DNA of 58,237 nt from MGBC120314 sp051880495 (GCA_051880495.1 JBJEOB010000076.1:1-58237); one strand, 5' to 3'. Numbered from the stretch's first letter, positions 32,619 to 42,745 are shown. The notes: generated by a model not told the origin, from the letters alone. Numbers and translations: made by a program.

Positions 32619-33707
32619 ATGATATCAAACCAGATACTTCAGAATACATTAGATGGATTAAAGGCTATTTCAAGAATAGACCTGTGCGTCAGTGATACGG
32701 ACGGTGTAGTACTCGCTACTACCTTTGGCGATGGAGATAATTATAAAGAGGCAGTAATCAATTTTGTCGGTTCTCAGGCTGACAGTCAGGTGATTCAGGG
32801 ATGCCATTTCTTTAAAGTTTATGATGAGCAGCAGCTTGAGTATGTTCTGCTTGCAAAGGGTACGGGCGATGATGTATTTACAATCGGTAAGATTGCGGCA
32901 TTCCAGGTACAGAATCTTTTGGTAGCGTATAAAGAACGTTTTGATAAGGATAATTTTATAAAGAATTTGTTGCTTGATAATCTTCTCAGGGTTGATATTT
33001 ATACCAGAGCTAAGAAGCTGCACATTGATATTGATGTTAAGAGAGTTGTTTTCATTATAGAGACCAAGCATGAGAAGGATCTTAATGCATTGGAGACTGT
33101 AAGAACTCTGTTTGCAACCAAGACAAGAGATTTCATTACAGCCGTTGATGAGAAGAATATTATTATTGTTAAAGAAGTAAAGCCTGGTGAGACATATGAT
33201 GATCTCAATAAGACTGCGAATGTAATTCTTGATATGCTCAATACTGAGGCTATGAGCATGGTTCATATTGCTTATGGTACCATTGTGCATGATATCCGTG
33301 AGGTTTCTAAATCATACAAGGAAGCTAAGCTTGCATTGGATGTAGGTAAGATTTTCTACAGCGATAAGAATGTTGTGGCATATAGTAACCTGGGTATTGG
33401 ACGTTTGATATACCAGCTTCCGATACCACTCTGCCAGATGTTCATTAAGGAAATTTTTGATGGAAAGTCACCTGATGATTTTGATGAGGAGACATTGGTT
33501 ACAATCAATAAATTTTTCGAAAACAGCTTAAATGTATCGGAAACATCAAGACAGCTTTACATTCATAGAAATACACTTGTGTACAGGCTTGATAAGCTGG
33601 AGAAGAGTACGGGATTGGATATTCGTGTGTTTGACGATGCTATTACCTTTAAGATTGCACTTATGGTTGTTAAATACATGAAGTATATGGAGTCGAGAGA
33701 AAATTAG
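32619..33707 (+). CDS. PucR/CdaR-type transcriptional regulator
   Basis: The start is ATG 32619 after GAGAGGAGA; the frame extends to a TTG at 32598 without support. The protein has 362 residues. The N-terminal 120 residues look like a small-molecule sensor domain, the middle (about 150-285) is a GGDEF-like CdaR domain, and the C terminus (about 295-360) is the PucR helix-turn-helix: NVSETSRQLYIHRNTLVYRL then DKLEKSTGLDIR. The family responds to sugar acids or related metabolites. It lies between the sugar ATPase and ftsE; the 16-nt gap to ftsE suggests joint transcription. Confidence 0.82.
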   Translation: MISNQILQNTLDGLKAISRIDLCVSDTDGVVLATTFGDGDNYKEAVINFVGSQADSQVIQGCHFFKVYDEQQLEYVLLAKGTGDDVFTIGKIAAFQVQNLLVAYKERFDKDNFIKNLLLDNLLRVDIYTRAKKLHIDIDVKRVVFIIETKHEKDLNALETVRTLFATKTRDFITAVDEKNIIIVKEVKPGETYDDLNKTANVILDMLNTEAMSMVHIAYGTIVHDIREVSKSYKEAKLALDVGKIFYSDKNVVAYSNLGIGRLIYQLPIPLCQMFIKEIFDGKSPDDFDEETLVTINKFFENSLNVSETSRQLYIHRNTLVYRLDKLEKSTGLDIRVFDDAITFKIALMVVKYMKYMESREN

Positions 33708-33723
33708 TTAGTAAGGAGCAATT

Positions 33724-34413
33724 ATGATTATACTTGAAAATGTTAGCAAGACATACTCTACAGGTGTGCCGGCACTTGATAATATTAATCTGCGCATTGA
33801 AAAGGGAGAATTTGTATTTATTGTTGGTAACAGTGGTTCGGGTAAGTCAACTTTGATTAAGCTTCTGCTCAAGGAGCTTGAGCCTACAGAAGGTAAGATA
33901 TATGTTAATAAGAGATTTTTAAATAAGATAAAGAGAAGAAAACTGCCTGAATTAAGACGTGATATAGGTGTGGTTTTCCAGGATTTCCGTCTGTTGGAGG
34001 ACAGAAATGTATATGATAATGTGGCATTTGCAATGAAAGTAGTTGAGGCGCCTAATCGTTCGATTCGGGGTCAGGTACTTTCTATGCTTTCGATGGTAGG
34101 CCTTTTGAATAAAAATGATAATTTTCCGGGTCAGATGTCAGGTGGTGAACAGCAGAGAGTTGCGATTGCGAGAGCACTTGTAAATAATCCGTCGATTCTT
34201 TTGTGTGATGAGCCGACAGGTAATCTTGATCAGGACAATACATGGGAAATTATGAAGGTTCTAGAAGAGGCTAACAGGCGTGGAACGACAGTTGTTGTTG
34301 TTACACATAACATGGAAATAGTTGATGCCATGAAGAAGAGAACAGTTACCATGAATAATGGTAAAATTATAAGTGATGTTAAACAGGGTGGAGGAGTATA
34401 TTATGAAAATTAG
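33724..34413 (+). CDS. ftsE: Cell division ATP-binding protein FtsE
   Basis: The protein has 229 residues. Walker A is GNSGSGKST, the signature is MSGGEQQRVAIARAL and Walker B is ILLCDEPTGNLD. FtsE with FtsX forms a mechanotransmitting ABC complex that activates wall hydrolases at the division site or along the side wall. AAGGAG precedes the ATG. The stop overlaps the ftsX start by 11 bases. The gene order ftsE-ftsX-M23 hydrolase-S41 protease is typical of Firmicutes and supports the name. Confidence 0.95.
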   Translation: MIILENVSKTYSTGVPALDNINLRIEKGEFVFIVGNSGSGKSTLIKLLLKELEPTEGKIYVNKRFLNKIKRRKLPELRRDIGVVFQDFRLLEDRNVYDNVAFAMKVVEAPNRSIRGQVLSMLSMVGLLNKNDNFPGQMSGGEQQRVAIARALVNNPSILLCDEPTGNLDQDNTWEIMKVLEEANRRGTTVVVVTHNMEIVDAMKKRTVTMNNGKIISDVKQGGGVYYEN

Positions 34414-35311
34414 TTCTATGGGCTACTGCATGAAGCAGGGCTTCAAGAATATACGCAGAAATAAGATGTTTTCAATTGCTTCCATCGTGACAATTGCAGC
34501 ATGTATTTTCTTATTTGGTGTATTTTTTGCCATGCTCATGAATTTTGAGCATATGTTTAAGGAAGTAGAAAAAAATCTGTGTGTAACAGTTTTCTTTAAT
34601 GAAGGAATATCACAAGAAAGAATTGCAGAAATCGGTGAACAGGTAAGGGTTCGCGATGAAGTTGACAGTATACATTATACATCAGCACAGGAAGCATGGG
34701 AACAGTATCAGAAAGAGTATTTCAAGGGATATGAAGATACTATCGCAACATTTGGCGAAGATAATCCGCTTGAAGGTTCAGATTCTTATGAAATATATAT
34801 AAGTGACGCCTCTAAACAGGCTGAGCTTGTACAGTTCCTTCAGGGACTGGAGGGTATCCGCCAGGTTAATTATTCGGCTACAATAGCTAACAGCCTTACG
34901 GATATTGCCAAGATAATCGGATATGTTTCTGTTGCAATTATAGCTATATTGCTTGCAGTTTCAATTTTCCTTATCAGTAACACAATCACCATCGGCGTTT
35001 CTGTACGTAAGGAAGAAATATCGATTATGAAACTTATTGGCGCAACGGATTCGTTTGTCCGCGCACCGTTTGTTGTTGAAGGTATCGCAATGGGAATTGC
35101 CGGTTCGATAATTCCACTTGTTGTTATATATTTTGCTTATGAATATGTTGTAAGTTATGTGGCAACCAAGTTCAGTCTGTTTGGCAATTCTGCATTTTTC
35201 TTAAGTGTAAATGATATTTACAGATACCTGCTTCCGGTTGCTATTGTTTTGGGAATTGGAATTGGTTTTGTCGGAAGCCAGATTACTTTACGAAAGCACG
35301 TTAAGATATAG
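34403..35311 (+). CDS. ftsX: Cell division permease-like protein FtsX
   Basis: The start is ATG 34403 after GGAGGAG; the longer frame lies inside ftsE. The protein has 302 residues and four membrane segments (about 24-46, 178-200, 225-247 and 272-294). The large extracytoplasmic loop between segments one and two (about 50-175) is where FtsX contacts its hydrolase partner. MGYCMKQGFKNIRRNKMFS at the N terminus is typical. It works with FtsE and, by position, with the M23 protein encoded 11 nt downstream. Confidence 0.94.
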   Translation: MKISSMGYCMKQGFKNIRRNKMFSIASIVTIAACIFLFGVFFAMLMNFEHMFKEVEKNLCVTVFFNEGISQERIAEIGEQVRVRDEVDSIHYTSAQEAWEQYQKEYFKGYEDTIATFGEDNPLEGSDSYEIYISDASKQAELVQFLQGLEGIRQVNYSATIANSLTDIAKIIGYVSVAIIAILLAVSIFLISNTITIGVSVRKEEISIMKLIGATDSFVRAPFVVEGIAMGIAGSIIPLVVIYFAYEYVVSYVATKFSLFGNSAFFLSVNDIYRYLLPVAIVLGIGIGFVGSQITLRKHVKI

Positions 35312-35322
35312 GAGGAAGCTTA

Positions 35323-36510
35323 ATGAAGAAAAAATTTAAGAAACTCCTGTTAATATGCGCAATGCTGATTCTTGTTCCTACAGTAGTATATGCGGCAACT
35401 ACGAAGGAGGAGCTGGACAAGGCAAAGCAGCAGGAAGAAGAACTCAATAAAAGACTTAAGGCGGTTCAGTCAACACTTGATACACTGAAGTCTGATATTG
35501 CAGATACAAAGGAATACATTGCCAAACTGGATGAACAGATGGAAATAATTGTCCAGAATATTGTTGACCTGAATGAAAAAATTGACATTAAGAATGATGA
35601 AATTGCGGTTACGACGTTACACCTTCAGAATGCACAAGAAACAGAGGCCCAGCAGTATGATGCGATGAAACTTCGCATAAAATATATGTATGAAAATAAT
35701 AATGAATCTGTTTTTGATCTTGTTCTGAATTCGTCAAATGTTTCCGAATTTCTCAATAAGGCAGAGTATGTTTCTAAAATTACAGAATATGACAGACAAA
35801 AACTTGAGGAATACATTGCAATAAAGGAAAGTATTGAAGAAGATAAGAGGCAGCTTGAGATAGAAGAAGAGGAACTTGAGGACCTGAAGGCTGATATGGA
35901 GGGTGAACAGCAGGCGGTACAGCTTATTCTTGATGAAAAACAGCGGGATATGGAAAAGCTTGAGGCTGACCAGAAGGCATATATCAATAAACAAAAGGAA
36001 ATTCAGAAAGATATAGATGCTTTGGATACTCTTATTGCACAGCTGACAGCTAAGTATAGTGAGGAACAGTTGAAAAAAGCTAATGCGGTAGCTACGCAGA
36101 AGGCTTTATTTGCAAAGGAATTACTACTGTGGCCATGCCCAAGCAGTTACAGAATCACTTCAAATTTCTCGCTGAGCAGACTTGATCCGGTATCGAAGAG
36201 TTATTATTCGGCACATAAGGGAACAGATATAGCGGCATCTACAGGTACACCTATTGTTGCTGCGGCAGCAGGACTTGTTACGGCAGCCGGTTATTCTGCA
36301 AGTATGGGAAATTATATTGTAATTAGTCATGGTGATGGAATTACGACCAGATATTATCATAATTCAAAGCTTGCAGTCGGCGTCGGAACAGCAGTTACGG
36401 CAGGACAGGTAATAAGTTATGCAGGCAGTACAGGAAATTCAACAGGACCGCATTTGCATTTTGAGGTAAGAATTAACAACACACCTTATGATCCGATGCA
36501 GTTCTACTAG
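35323..36510 (+). CDS. Coiled-coil M23 peptidase (EnvC/CwlO-like wall hydrolase or activator)
   Basis: The protein has 395 residues. A signal peptide (about 1-25, ending VVYAA) directs export. Residues 27-250 are a long charged coiled coil, the region that docks on FtsX in relatives. Residues about 270-395 are an M23/LytM domain with zinc ligands in HKGTDIAAS and GPHLHFEVR. The metal motifs appear complete (HxxxD, HxH), so it may be an active endopeptidase rather than a degenerate activator. It follows ftsX by 11 nt and is the probable effector of FtsEX. Confidence 0.9.
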   Translation: MKKKFKKLLLICAMLILVPTVVYAATTKEELDKAKQQEEELNKRLKAVQSTLDTLKSDIADTKEYIAKLDEQMEIIVQNIVDLNEKIDIKNDEIAVTTLHLQNAQETEAQQYDAMKLRIKYMYENNNESVFDLVLNSSNVSEFLNKAEYVSKITEYDRQKLEEYIAIKESIEEDKRQLEIEEEELEDLKADMEGEQQAVQLILDEKQRDMEKLEADQKAYINKQKEIQKDIDALDTLIAQLTAKYSEEQLKKANAVATQKALFAKELLLWPCPSSYRITSNFSLSRLDPVSKSYYSAHKGTDIAASTGTPIVAAAAGLVTAAGYSASMGNYIVISHGDGITTRYYHNSKLAVGVGTAVTAGQVISYAGSTGNSTGPHLHFEVRINNTPYDPMQFY

Positions 36511-36518
36511 GAGTTATT

Positions 36519-37772
36519 ATGGAAGAAGGAAATCGTTTTTCAAAAGGTATTATCATTGGAGTACTTACAACTGTAATGATAGTGCTTATTCTGTTAGGTA
36601 TTGGTATAGGAACAGAATATGTGACAATAGGAAGACAGGAATTGTCACTTGATGAGCTTGTATCATCAGCAACAAATGATGAAACGGATAAGGAACTGAT
36701 AAAAAATGCCACATCAAAACTAAATTCTATTTTAAAGATAATGGATACCTATTATCTTGAGGAATTCGATAAAGATAAAATGCTTGACGGAATGCTTGCA
36801 GGAATGCTTGCGTCAGTAGGTGACCCGTATACAGCATATTACGATGAGGAAAGCTATGCTAATCTTATGGAGTCAAGCGAGGGCGTTTATTACGGAATAG
36901 GAGTTGTAGTTTCTCAGAATATTGAGACCGGAGAAGTTTATGTGGTTAATCCGTATAAAAATTGTCCGGGGGAAGAGGCAGGAATGCTTCCGGGAGACAT
37001 CATTTATTCTGTTGCCGGGGTACAGGTGACGGGAATGGATTTGAACGAAGTAGTTGCAATGATACGCGGTGAATCGGGAAGCAAAGTGGATGTCGAAGTC
37101 ATACATGAAGGTTCAAGCGAACCTGTAAAGCTTGCAGTTGAAAGACGTCAGATAGAAGTTCAGACGGTTGAATGGGAAGTCCTTGAAAATAATATCGGAT
37201 ATATTCAGATTACTCAGTTTGATGATGTTACGACACAGCAGTTCAAGGACGGAATGGAAGAACTTAAAAAACAGGGAATTAAAGGACTGATTGTGGATCT
37301 TCGAGATAATCCGGGAGGAAGTCTTTCTACGGTTTTGAATATCCTGGATATGCTGCTTCCGAAGGGTATTTACACATACCTGATAGATAAGAACGGTAAT
37401 CGTGAGGATTATAAAGGATACCATGCGGCAACATATGATTATCCGATGGTTGTTCTTGTAAACGAAAACAGTGCAAGTGCATCGGAGTTATTTACGGGTG
37501 CGGTTCATGATTATGAAAAGGGAACGATTGTTGGAACAAAGACATTTGGAAAAGGAATTGTACAGCAGATATTCTCTTTGAAGGATGGAACGGGAGTAAA
37601 GGTTACAATGGCCAAGTATTACACTCCAAATGGTGTATGCATACACAAGACGGGTATAGAGCCTGATGTATATGTAGAGCTTGATGAGGGTGAATATCCA
37701 TCCCGTATAGATTATGAAGATGATGAACAGCTTCAGAAAGCTGTGGAAATTATAAAAACCAAGATGGAATAA
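36519..37772 (+). CDS. S41-family carboxy-terminal processing protease
   Basis: The 417-residue protein has an N-terminal membrane anchor (about 10-32), a PDZ domain (about 115-200; YYGIGVVVSQNIETGEVYV) and an S41 catalytic domain. The Ser nucleophile is in NENSASASELFTGA and the Lys base in GTKTFGKGIVQQ. CtpA-type enzymes trim exported proteins; in several bacteria they degrade wall hydrolases. Its position eight bases after the M23 gene suggests it controls that hydrolase or FtsEX output, which is an inference. Confidence 0.9.
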   Translation: MEEGNRFSKGIIIGVLTTVMIVLILLGIGIGTEYVTIGRQELSLDELVSSATNDETDKELIKNATSKLNSILKIMDTYYLEEFDKDKMLDGMLAGMLASVGDPYTAYYDEESYANLMESSEGVYYGIGVVVSQNIETGEVYVVNPYKNCPGEEAGMLPGDIIYSVAGVQVTGMDLNEVVAMIRGESGSKVDVEVIHEGSSEPVKLAVERRQIEVQTVEWEVLENNIGYIQITQFDDVTTQQFKDGMEELKKQGIKGLIVDLRDNPGGSLSTVLNILDMLLPKGIYTYLIDKNGNREDYKGYHAATYDYPMVVLVNENSASASELFTGAVHDYEKGTIVGTKTFGKGIVQQIFSLKDGTGVKVTMAKYYTPNGVCIHKTGIEPDVYVELDEGEYPSRIDYEDDEQLQKAVEIIKTKME

Positions 37773-37777
37773 AATGG

Positions 37778-37820
37778 GTACAGAACAAAAGTTCGTTTTT
37801 GTTCTGTACTTTTTATTTTT
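37778..37820 (+). terminator. Terminator of the ftsEX operon
   Basis: GTACAGAACAAAA (37778-37790) pairs with TTTTGTTCTGTAC (37797-37809), then TTTTTATTTTT. Confidence 0.88.
37783..37794. promoter_or_regulatory. Possible LexA (SOS) box upstream of uvrB
   Basis: GAACAAAAGTTC fits the Firmicute LexA core GAAC-N4-GTTC exactly and lies about 100 nt before uvrB, upstream of a TATACT at 37828-37833. However it is embedded in the terminator stem and loop of the previous operon, so chance is possible. Confidence 0.4.
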
Positions 37821-37894
37821 ATTCTGTTATACTATTTGAAGATATGTAAATAATGTTTGTTATTAGTATATTGTTATTGATGGAGGAAGATGTA

Positions 37895-39874
37895 GTGTCA
37901 GATTTTATTTTACATTCTGAATATGCACCGACCGGTGATCAGCCCCAGGCAATAGAAGCACTGGTAAGGGGATTTGAAGAGGGGAATCAGTTTCAGACGC
38001 TTTTGGGTGTTACCGGTTCGGGTAAGACTTTTACAATGGCTAACGTAATACAGAAGCTGAAGAAACCTACATTGATCATATCTCACAATAAGACTCTGGC
38101 GGCTCAGCTTTATGGCGAAATGAAGGAATTTTTTCCGGAGAATGCGGTGGAGTACTTTGTGTCCTATTATGATTACTATCAGCCGGAAGCGTATGTTCCT
38201 TCGACGGATACGTATATTGCCAAGGATTCATCCATCAATGACGAAATTGATAAGCTGAGACATTCGGCAACGGCGGCATTATCGGAGCGTGATGATGTAA
38301 TAATTGTTGCGAGTGTTTCATGCATTTACGGACTGGGTGCACCTATTGATTATAAGGAAATGGTTATTTCGCTTCGACCGGGAATGGAGAAGGACAGGGA
38401 TGAACTTATCCGTAAACTCATCGATATTCAGTACGACAGAAATGATATGGATTTTAAGCGAGGGACATTCAGGGTAAGAGGAGATGTTATAGAAGTATTT
38501 CCTGTATATTCGGGAGATACTGCATTTCGCATAGAGTTCTTTGGTGATGAAATTGACAGGATTTCAGAGGTAGACGTACTGACCGGAGAGATTAAGAATC
38601 TGGTCGACCATGTCGCAATTTTTCCGGGTTCTCATTATGTTGTCGCGCCTGAAAAGATGGAGGCGGCTATTGAGAGTATTAAGGCAGAACTCAAAGAAAG
38701 AATAGCTTATTTCAAGAGTGAGGATAAGCTGATTGAAGCCCAGAGAATTGAAGAGAGAACTAATTTTGACATTGAAATGATGCGCGAAACAGGTTTCTGT
38801 TCAGGAATAGAAAATTACTCAAGACATCTGTCGGGACTGGCTCCGGGTACACCGCCGTACACGCTGCTCGATTATTTTCCGGATGATTTTCTGATTATTA
38901 TTGATGAGTCGCATATAACTGTTCCTCAGATAAGGGGAATGTATGCCGGTGATCAGTCACGAAAAAGTACACTTGTGGATTATGGTTTCCGACTTCCGTC
39001 TGCTAAGGATAACAGACCGCTTGAATTTAGTGAATTTGAATCTAAGATAAGCCAGATGCTGTTTGTTTCGGCAACACCATCTGTATATGAAACCGAACAT
39101 GAGCTTATGCGTGTTGAACAGGTTATCAGGCCGACAGGACTTTTAGATCCTATGATTACGGTTGTACCGGTAGAAGGGCAGATTGATCATCTGGTTTCAG
39201 AGGTTAACAGGGAGACTGAGAAGAAAAATAAGGTCTTGATAACCACACTTACCAAGAAGATGGCGGAAGATCTTACCCAGTATATGAAGGAACTTGGAAT
39301 CAGGGTGAAATACCTTCATTCGGATATTGACACCCTTGAACGGTCAAAAATTATCAGGGATATGAGAATGGACGTGTTTGATGTACTTGTAGGAATCAAT
39401 CTTTTGCGCGAGGGACTGGATATTCCGGAGATAACCCTTGTTGCAATCCTTGATGCGGACAAAGAAGGCTTTTTGCGTTCAGAGACGTCCCTGATTCAGA
39501 CAATCGGACGAGCTGCGCGTAATGCTGACGGACATGTTATCATGTATGCTGATACGATTACTGATTCCATGAAAAATGCAATCGATGAGACAAACAGAAG
39601 AAGGGAAATTCAGCAAAGATATAATGAGGAACATGGTATCACGCCTACAACAATAAGGAAGGCAGTACGTGATCTCATAAGCATTTCAAAGGCAGTAGAC
39701 AATGTTGGCAACGATGAGAAAGAATTAGAATCAATGAGCTGTAAGGAACTTGAAAAGCTTGCCACGGAGATTGAAAAGAAGATGCATAAAGCTGCGGCAG
39801 AGCTTGATTTTGAAAGTGCCGCAACACTCAGAGACAGAATGATAGAGGTAAAGAAACAGCTTCAGGAGCTGTAA
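37895..39874 (+). CDS. uvrB: Excinuclease ABC subunit B
   Basis: The start is GTG 37895, eight bases after GGAGG, giving the usual N terminus (SDFILHSEYAPTGDQPQAI); earlier ATGs would overlap the ribosome site. The protein has 659 residues. Walker A is GVTGSGKT, the beta-hairpin region has YYDYYQPEAYVP, and helicase motifs include IIDESH and QTIGRAARN. The C-terminal UVR motif (about 620-655) binds UvrC. UvrB loads onto damage with UvrA. uvrA follows by 14 nt. Confidence 0.96.
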   Translation: MSDFILHSEYAPTGDQPQAIEALVRGFEEGNQFQTLLGVTGSGKTFTMANVIQKLKKPTLIISHNKTLAAQLYGEMKEFFPENAVEYFVSYYDYYQPEAYVPSTDTYIAKDSSINDEIDKLRHSATAALSERDDVIIVASVSCIYGLGAPIDYKEMVISLRPGMEKDRDELIRKLIDIQYDRNDMDFKRGTFRVRGDVIEVFPVYSGDTAFRIEFFGDEIDRISEVDVLTGEIKNLVDHVAIFPGSHYVVAPEKMEAAIESIKAELKERIAYFKSEDKLIEAQRIEERTNFDIEMMRETGFCSGIENYSRHLSGLAPGTPPYTLLDYFPDDFLIIIDESHITVPQIRGMYAGDQSRKSTLVDYGFRLPSAKDNRPLEFSEFESKISQMLFVSATPSVYETEHELMRVEQVIRPTGLLDPMITVVPVEGQIDHLVSEVNRETEKKNKVLITTLTKKMAEDLTQYMKELGIRVKYLHSDIDTLERSKIIRDMRMDVFDVLVGINLLREGLDIPEITLVAILDADKEGFLRSETSLIQTIGRAARNADGHVIMYADTITDSMKNAIDETNRRREIQQRYNEEHGITPTTIRKAVRDLISISKAVDNVGNDEKELESMSCKELEKLATEIEKKMHKAAAELDFESAATLRDRMIEVKKQLQEL

Positions 39875-39888
39875 AAGAAGGTAAAAAG

Positions 39889-42741
39889 ATGGCTAATCAA
39901 AAAATAGAATATGACAGGGAAAAACAATATATCAGAATAAGGGGAGCTAATGAGCATAATCTTAAAGATTTGTCGGTAGATATCCCGCGTAATCAGCTTG
40001 TTGTGCTTACGGGACTCAGTGGTTCCGGTAAATCATCACTGGCATTTGATACAATTTATGCAGAGGGACAGAGGCGGTATATGGAATCGCTTTCTTCGTA
40101 TGCAAGGATGTTCCTTGGACAGATGGAGAAACCAAATGTAGAGAGTATAGAGGGATTGTCGCCGGCTATTTCAATTGACCAGAAATCAACCAACCGTAAT
40201 CCGCGTTCGACGGTAGGAACGGTTACGGAAATATATGACTACCTGCGACTTCTGTATGCAAGAATAGGTGTGCCGCATTGCCCTCAGTGCGGAAGAGAAA
40301 TTAAGAAGCAGACGGTTGACCAGATAGTTGACCAGCTGATGAGTCTGCCGGAAAAAACTAAAATACAGCTGATGGCACCTGTTGTCAGAGGAAGAAAAGG
40401 CGAGCATAGTAAATTATTTGAGCAGGCCAAAAAGAGCGGCTATGTTCGTGTGCGCGTCGATGACAGTGTATATGAATTATCTGAGGATATTAAACTCGAC
40501 AAAAATAAGAAACATAATATCGATATTATTGTAGACAGGCTTGCGATAAAGGAAGGAATCGAGAAAAGACTTACCGATTCCATAGAGACGATTATGAAAC
40601 TGGCAGACGGACAGATGGCTGTCGATGTAATTGATGGCGAAGAGTTGAATTTCAGTCAGAGCTTTGCCTGCCCGGATTGTGGTATAAGTATTTCTGAAGT
40701 TGAACCAAGAAGCTTTTCATTTAACAATCCTTTCGGTGCATGCCCGGAGTGTTTTGGACTTGGCTATAAGATGGAATTTGATATCCGCCTTATGATACCG
40801 GATGAAACACTTAGTATTGACGAGGGTGCGATTGTTGTATTGGGATGGCAGTCCGTTACTGACAAAGGAAGCTATTCAAGAGCAATACTTGAGGCACTTG
40901 CCAGGGAATTTAATTTCTCATTAAGTACGCCTTTTTGTGAGTATCCACCGGAAATCCGCAATATTATAGTGCATGGAACGGATAAATCAGTTAAAGTCCA
41001 TTATAAGGGAATGCGTGGAGAAGGCGTCTATGATGTTGTGTTTGAGGGGCTTATAAAGAATGTGGAGCGCAGGTACCGTGAAACTTCCGGTGAATCGACC
41101 CGACAGGAATATGAGACATTTATGCAGATTACACCTTGTAAAGAGTGTGGCGGAAGAAGACTTAAAAAGGACTCTCTTGCGGTTACGATAGCGGATAAGA
41201 ATATTTATGAAATGACAGAAATGTCAATAAGAAACCTTCAAAGATTTCTTGAAGAGATGCAGCTTACACAGCGGCAGGAATTTATCGGGGGACAGATTCT
41301 TAAGGAAGTCAGGGGAAGAATAGGATTTCTTATGGATGTGGGACTTGATTATCTCAGCCTTTCAAGAGCAACAGGTACACTCTCAGGCGGTGAGGCACAG
41401 AGAATAAGACTTGCAACCCAGATTGGCTCAGGCCTTGTCGGTGTTGCATATATTCTTGATGAACCTAGTATTGGACTGCATCAGAGAGATAATGACAAGT
41501 TATTGGGTACGCTGACTCATTTAAGAGACCTTGGTAATACACTTATTGTAGTCGAACATGACGAGGATACCATGCTTGCCGCTGACTATATAGTTGATAT
41601 CGGCCCGGGTGCCGGTGAACACGGCGGTAAGGTTGTGGCGACCGGAACAGCCAAAGATATTATGGCTAACCCGGATTCGATTACAGGAGCATATCTTAGC
41701 GGAAAAATTAAGATACCTGTACCTGCCAAACGAAGAAAACCTACAGGATTCATAAAGGTACGGGGAGCGAGGGAAAACAACCTTAAAAACATTGATGTCG
41801 ATATTCCGCTTGGAGTATTTACATGTGTTACCGGTGTATCAGGCTCAGGAAAAAGCTCGCTTGTCAATGAAATATTGTACAAACATCTGGCAAAAAGCTT
41901 AAACCGTGCAAGAACGATTGCAGGAGAACATGACGGAATAGATGGTATAGAACAACTTGATAAGGTAATTGACATTGACCAGTCGCCAATCGGAAGAACG
42001 CCACGTTCAAATCCGGCAACCTATACAGGAGTGTTTGACCAGATTCGTGATTTGTTCGCCAGTACTGCAGATGCCAAAGCTAAAGGCTATCAGAAAGGAA
42101 GATTTTCATTTAATGTCAAAGGCGGACGCTGTGAAGCGTGCTCCGGTGACGGTATTATTAAAATTGAGATGCATTTCCTTCCGGACGTATATGTTCCTTG
42201 TGAGGTGTGCCATGGAAAAAGGTATAACCGTGAAACACTTGAGGTAAAGTATAAAGGAAAGAGTATTTACGACGTACTTGATATGACCGTAGAGGAAGCG
42301 GTCAGATTTTTTGAAAACATTCCGTCAATCAAGCGCAAGATTGAGACATTAAATGATGTCGGATTATCTTATATCAAGCTGGGACAACCTTCTACTGAAT
42401 TGTCCGGCGGTGAAGCGCAGAGAATAAAACTTGCAACAGAGCTTAGCAAGCGCGGAACAGGCAAGACCATTTATATTCTTGATGAGCCTACAACGGGTCT
42501 GCATTTTGCGGATGTTCACAAGCTTGTTGAAATTCTTCAGAAGCTTGCGGAAAATGGAAATACAGTTGTTGTAATTGAGCATAATCTTGATGTTATAAAG
42601 ACGGCGGATTATATTATTGATATGGGACCTGAAGGCGGTGACAGAGGCGGAACGGTTATTGCACAGGGAACGCCTGAAGAAGTTGTGAAGGTCGAAAAGT
42701 CGTATACGGGTAAATATCTGAAAAAATATTTAGATAAATAA
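39889..42741 (+). CDS. uvrA: Excinuclease ABC subunit A
   Basis: The 950-residue protein matches the normal size. It has two ABC ATPase halves: Walker A GLSGSGKS and GVSGSGKSS, signatures LSGGEAQRIRLATQ and LSGGEAQRIKLATE. Cys-rich zinc modules are present (CPQCGREIKK; CPDCGIS with CPECFGLG; CEACSGDG with CEVCHGKR). It recognises bulky DNA lesions and loads UvrB. uvrC is not in the window. Confidence 0.97.
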   Translation: MANQKIEYDREKQYIRIRGANEHNLKDLSVDIPRNQLVVLTGLSGSGKSSLAFDTIYAEGQRRYMESLSSYARMFLGQMEKPNVESIEGLSPAISIDQKSTNRNPRSTVGTVTEIYDYLRLLYARIGVPHCPQCGREIKKQTVDQIVDQLMSLPEKTKIQLMAPVVRGRKGEHSKLFEQAKKSGYVRVRVDDSVYELSEDIKLDKNKKHNIDIIVDRLAIKEGIEKRLTDSIETIMKLADGQMAVDVIDGEELNFSQSFACPDCGISISEVEPRSFSFNNPFGACPECFGLGYKMEFDIRLMIPDETLSIDEGAIVVLGWQSVTDKGSYSRAILEALAREFNFSLSTPFCEYPPEIRNIIVHGTDKSVKVHYKGMRGEGVYDVVFEGLIKNVERRYRETSGESTRQEYETFMQITPCKECGGRRLKKDSLAVTIADKNIYEMTEMSIRNLQRFLEEMQLTQRQEFIGGQILKEVRGRIGFLMDVGLDYLSLSRATGTLSGGEAQRIRLATQIGSGLVGVAYILDEPSIGLHQRDNDKLLGTLTHLRDLGNTLIVVEHDEDTMLAADYIVDIGPGAGEHGGKVVATGTAKDIMANPDSITGAYLSGKIKIPVPAKRRKPTGFIKVRGARENNLKNIDVDIPLGVFTCVTGVSGSGKSSLVNEILYKHLAKSLNRARTIAGEHDGIDGIEQLDKVIDIDQSPIGRTPRSNPATYTGVFDQIRDLFASTADAKAKGYQKGRFSFNVKGGRCEACSGDGIIKIEMHFLPDVYVPCEVCHGKRYNRETLEVKYKGKSIYDVLDMTVEEAVRFFENIPSIKRKIETLNDVGLSYIKLGQPSTELSGGEAQRIKLATELSKRGTGKTIYILDEPTTGLHFADVHKLVEILQKLAENGNTVVVIEHNLDVIKTADYIIDMGPEGGDRGGTVIAQGTPEEVVKVEKSYTGKYLKKYLDK

Positions 42742-42745
42742 TATA

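Noticed and set aside
32670..33290. 206-codon minus-strand frame inside the PucR/CdaR-type gene
   Set aside because: Asparagine- and isoleucine-rich translation typical of an antisense shadow; the plus-strand gene has clear domains.
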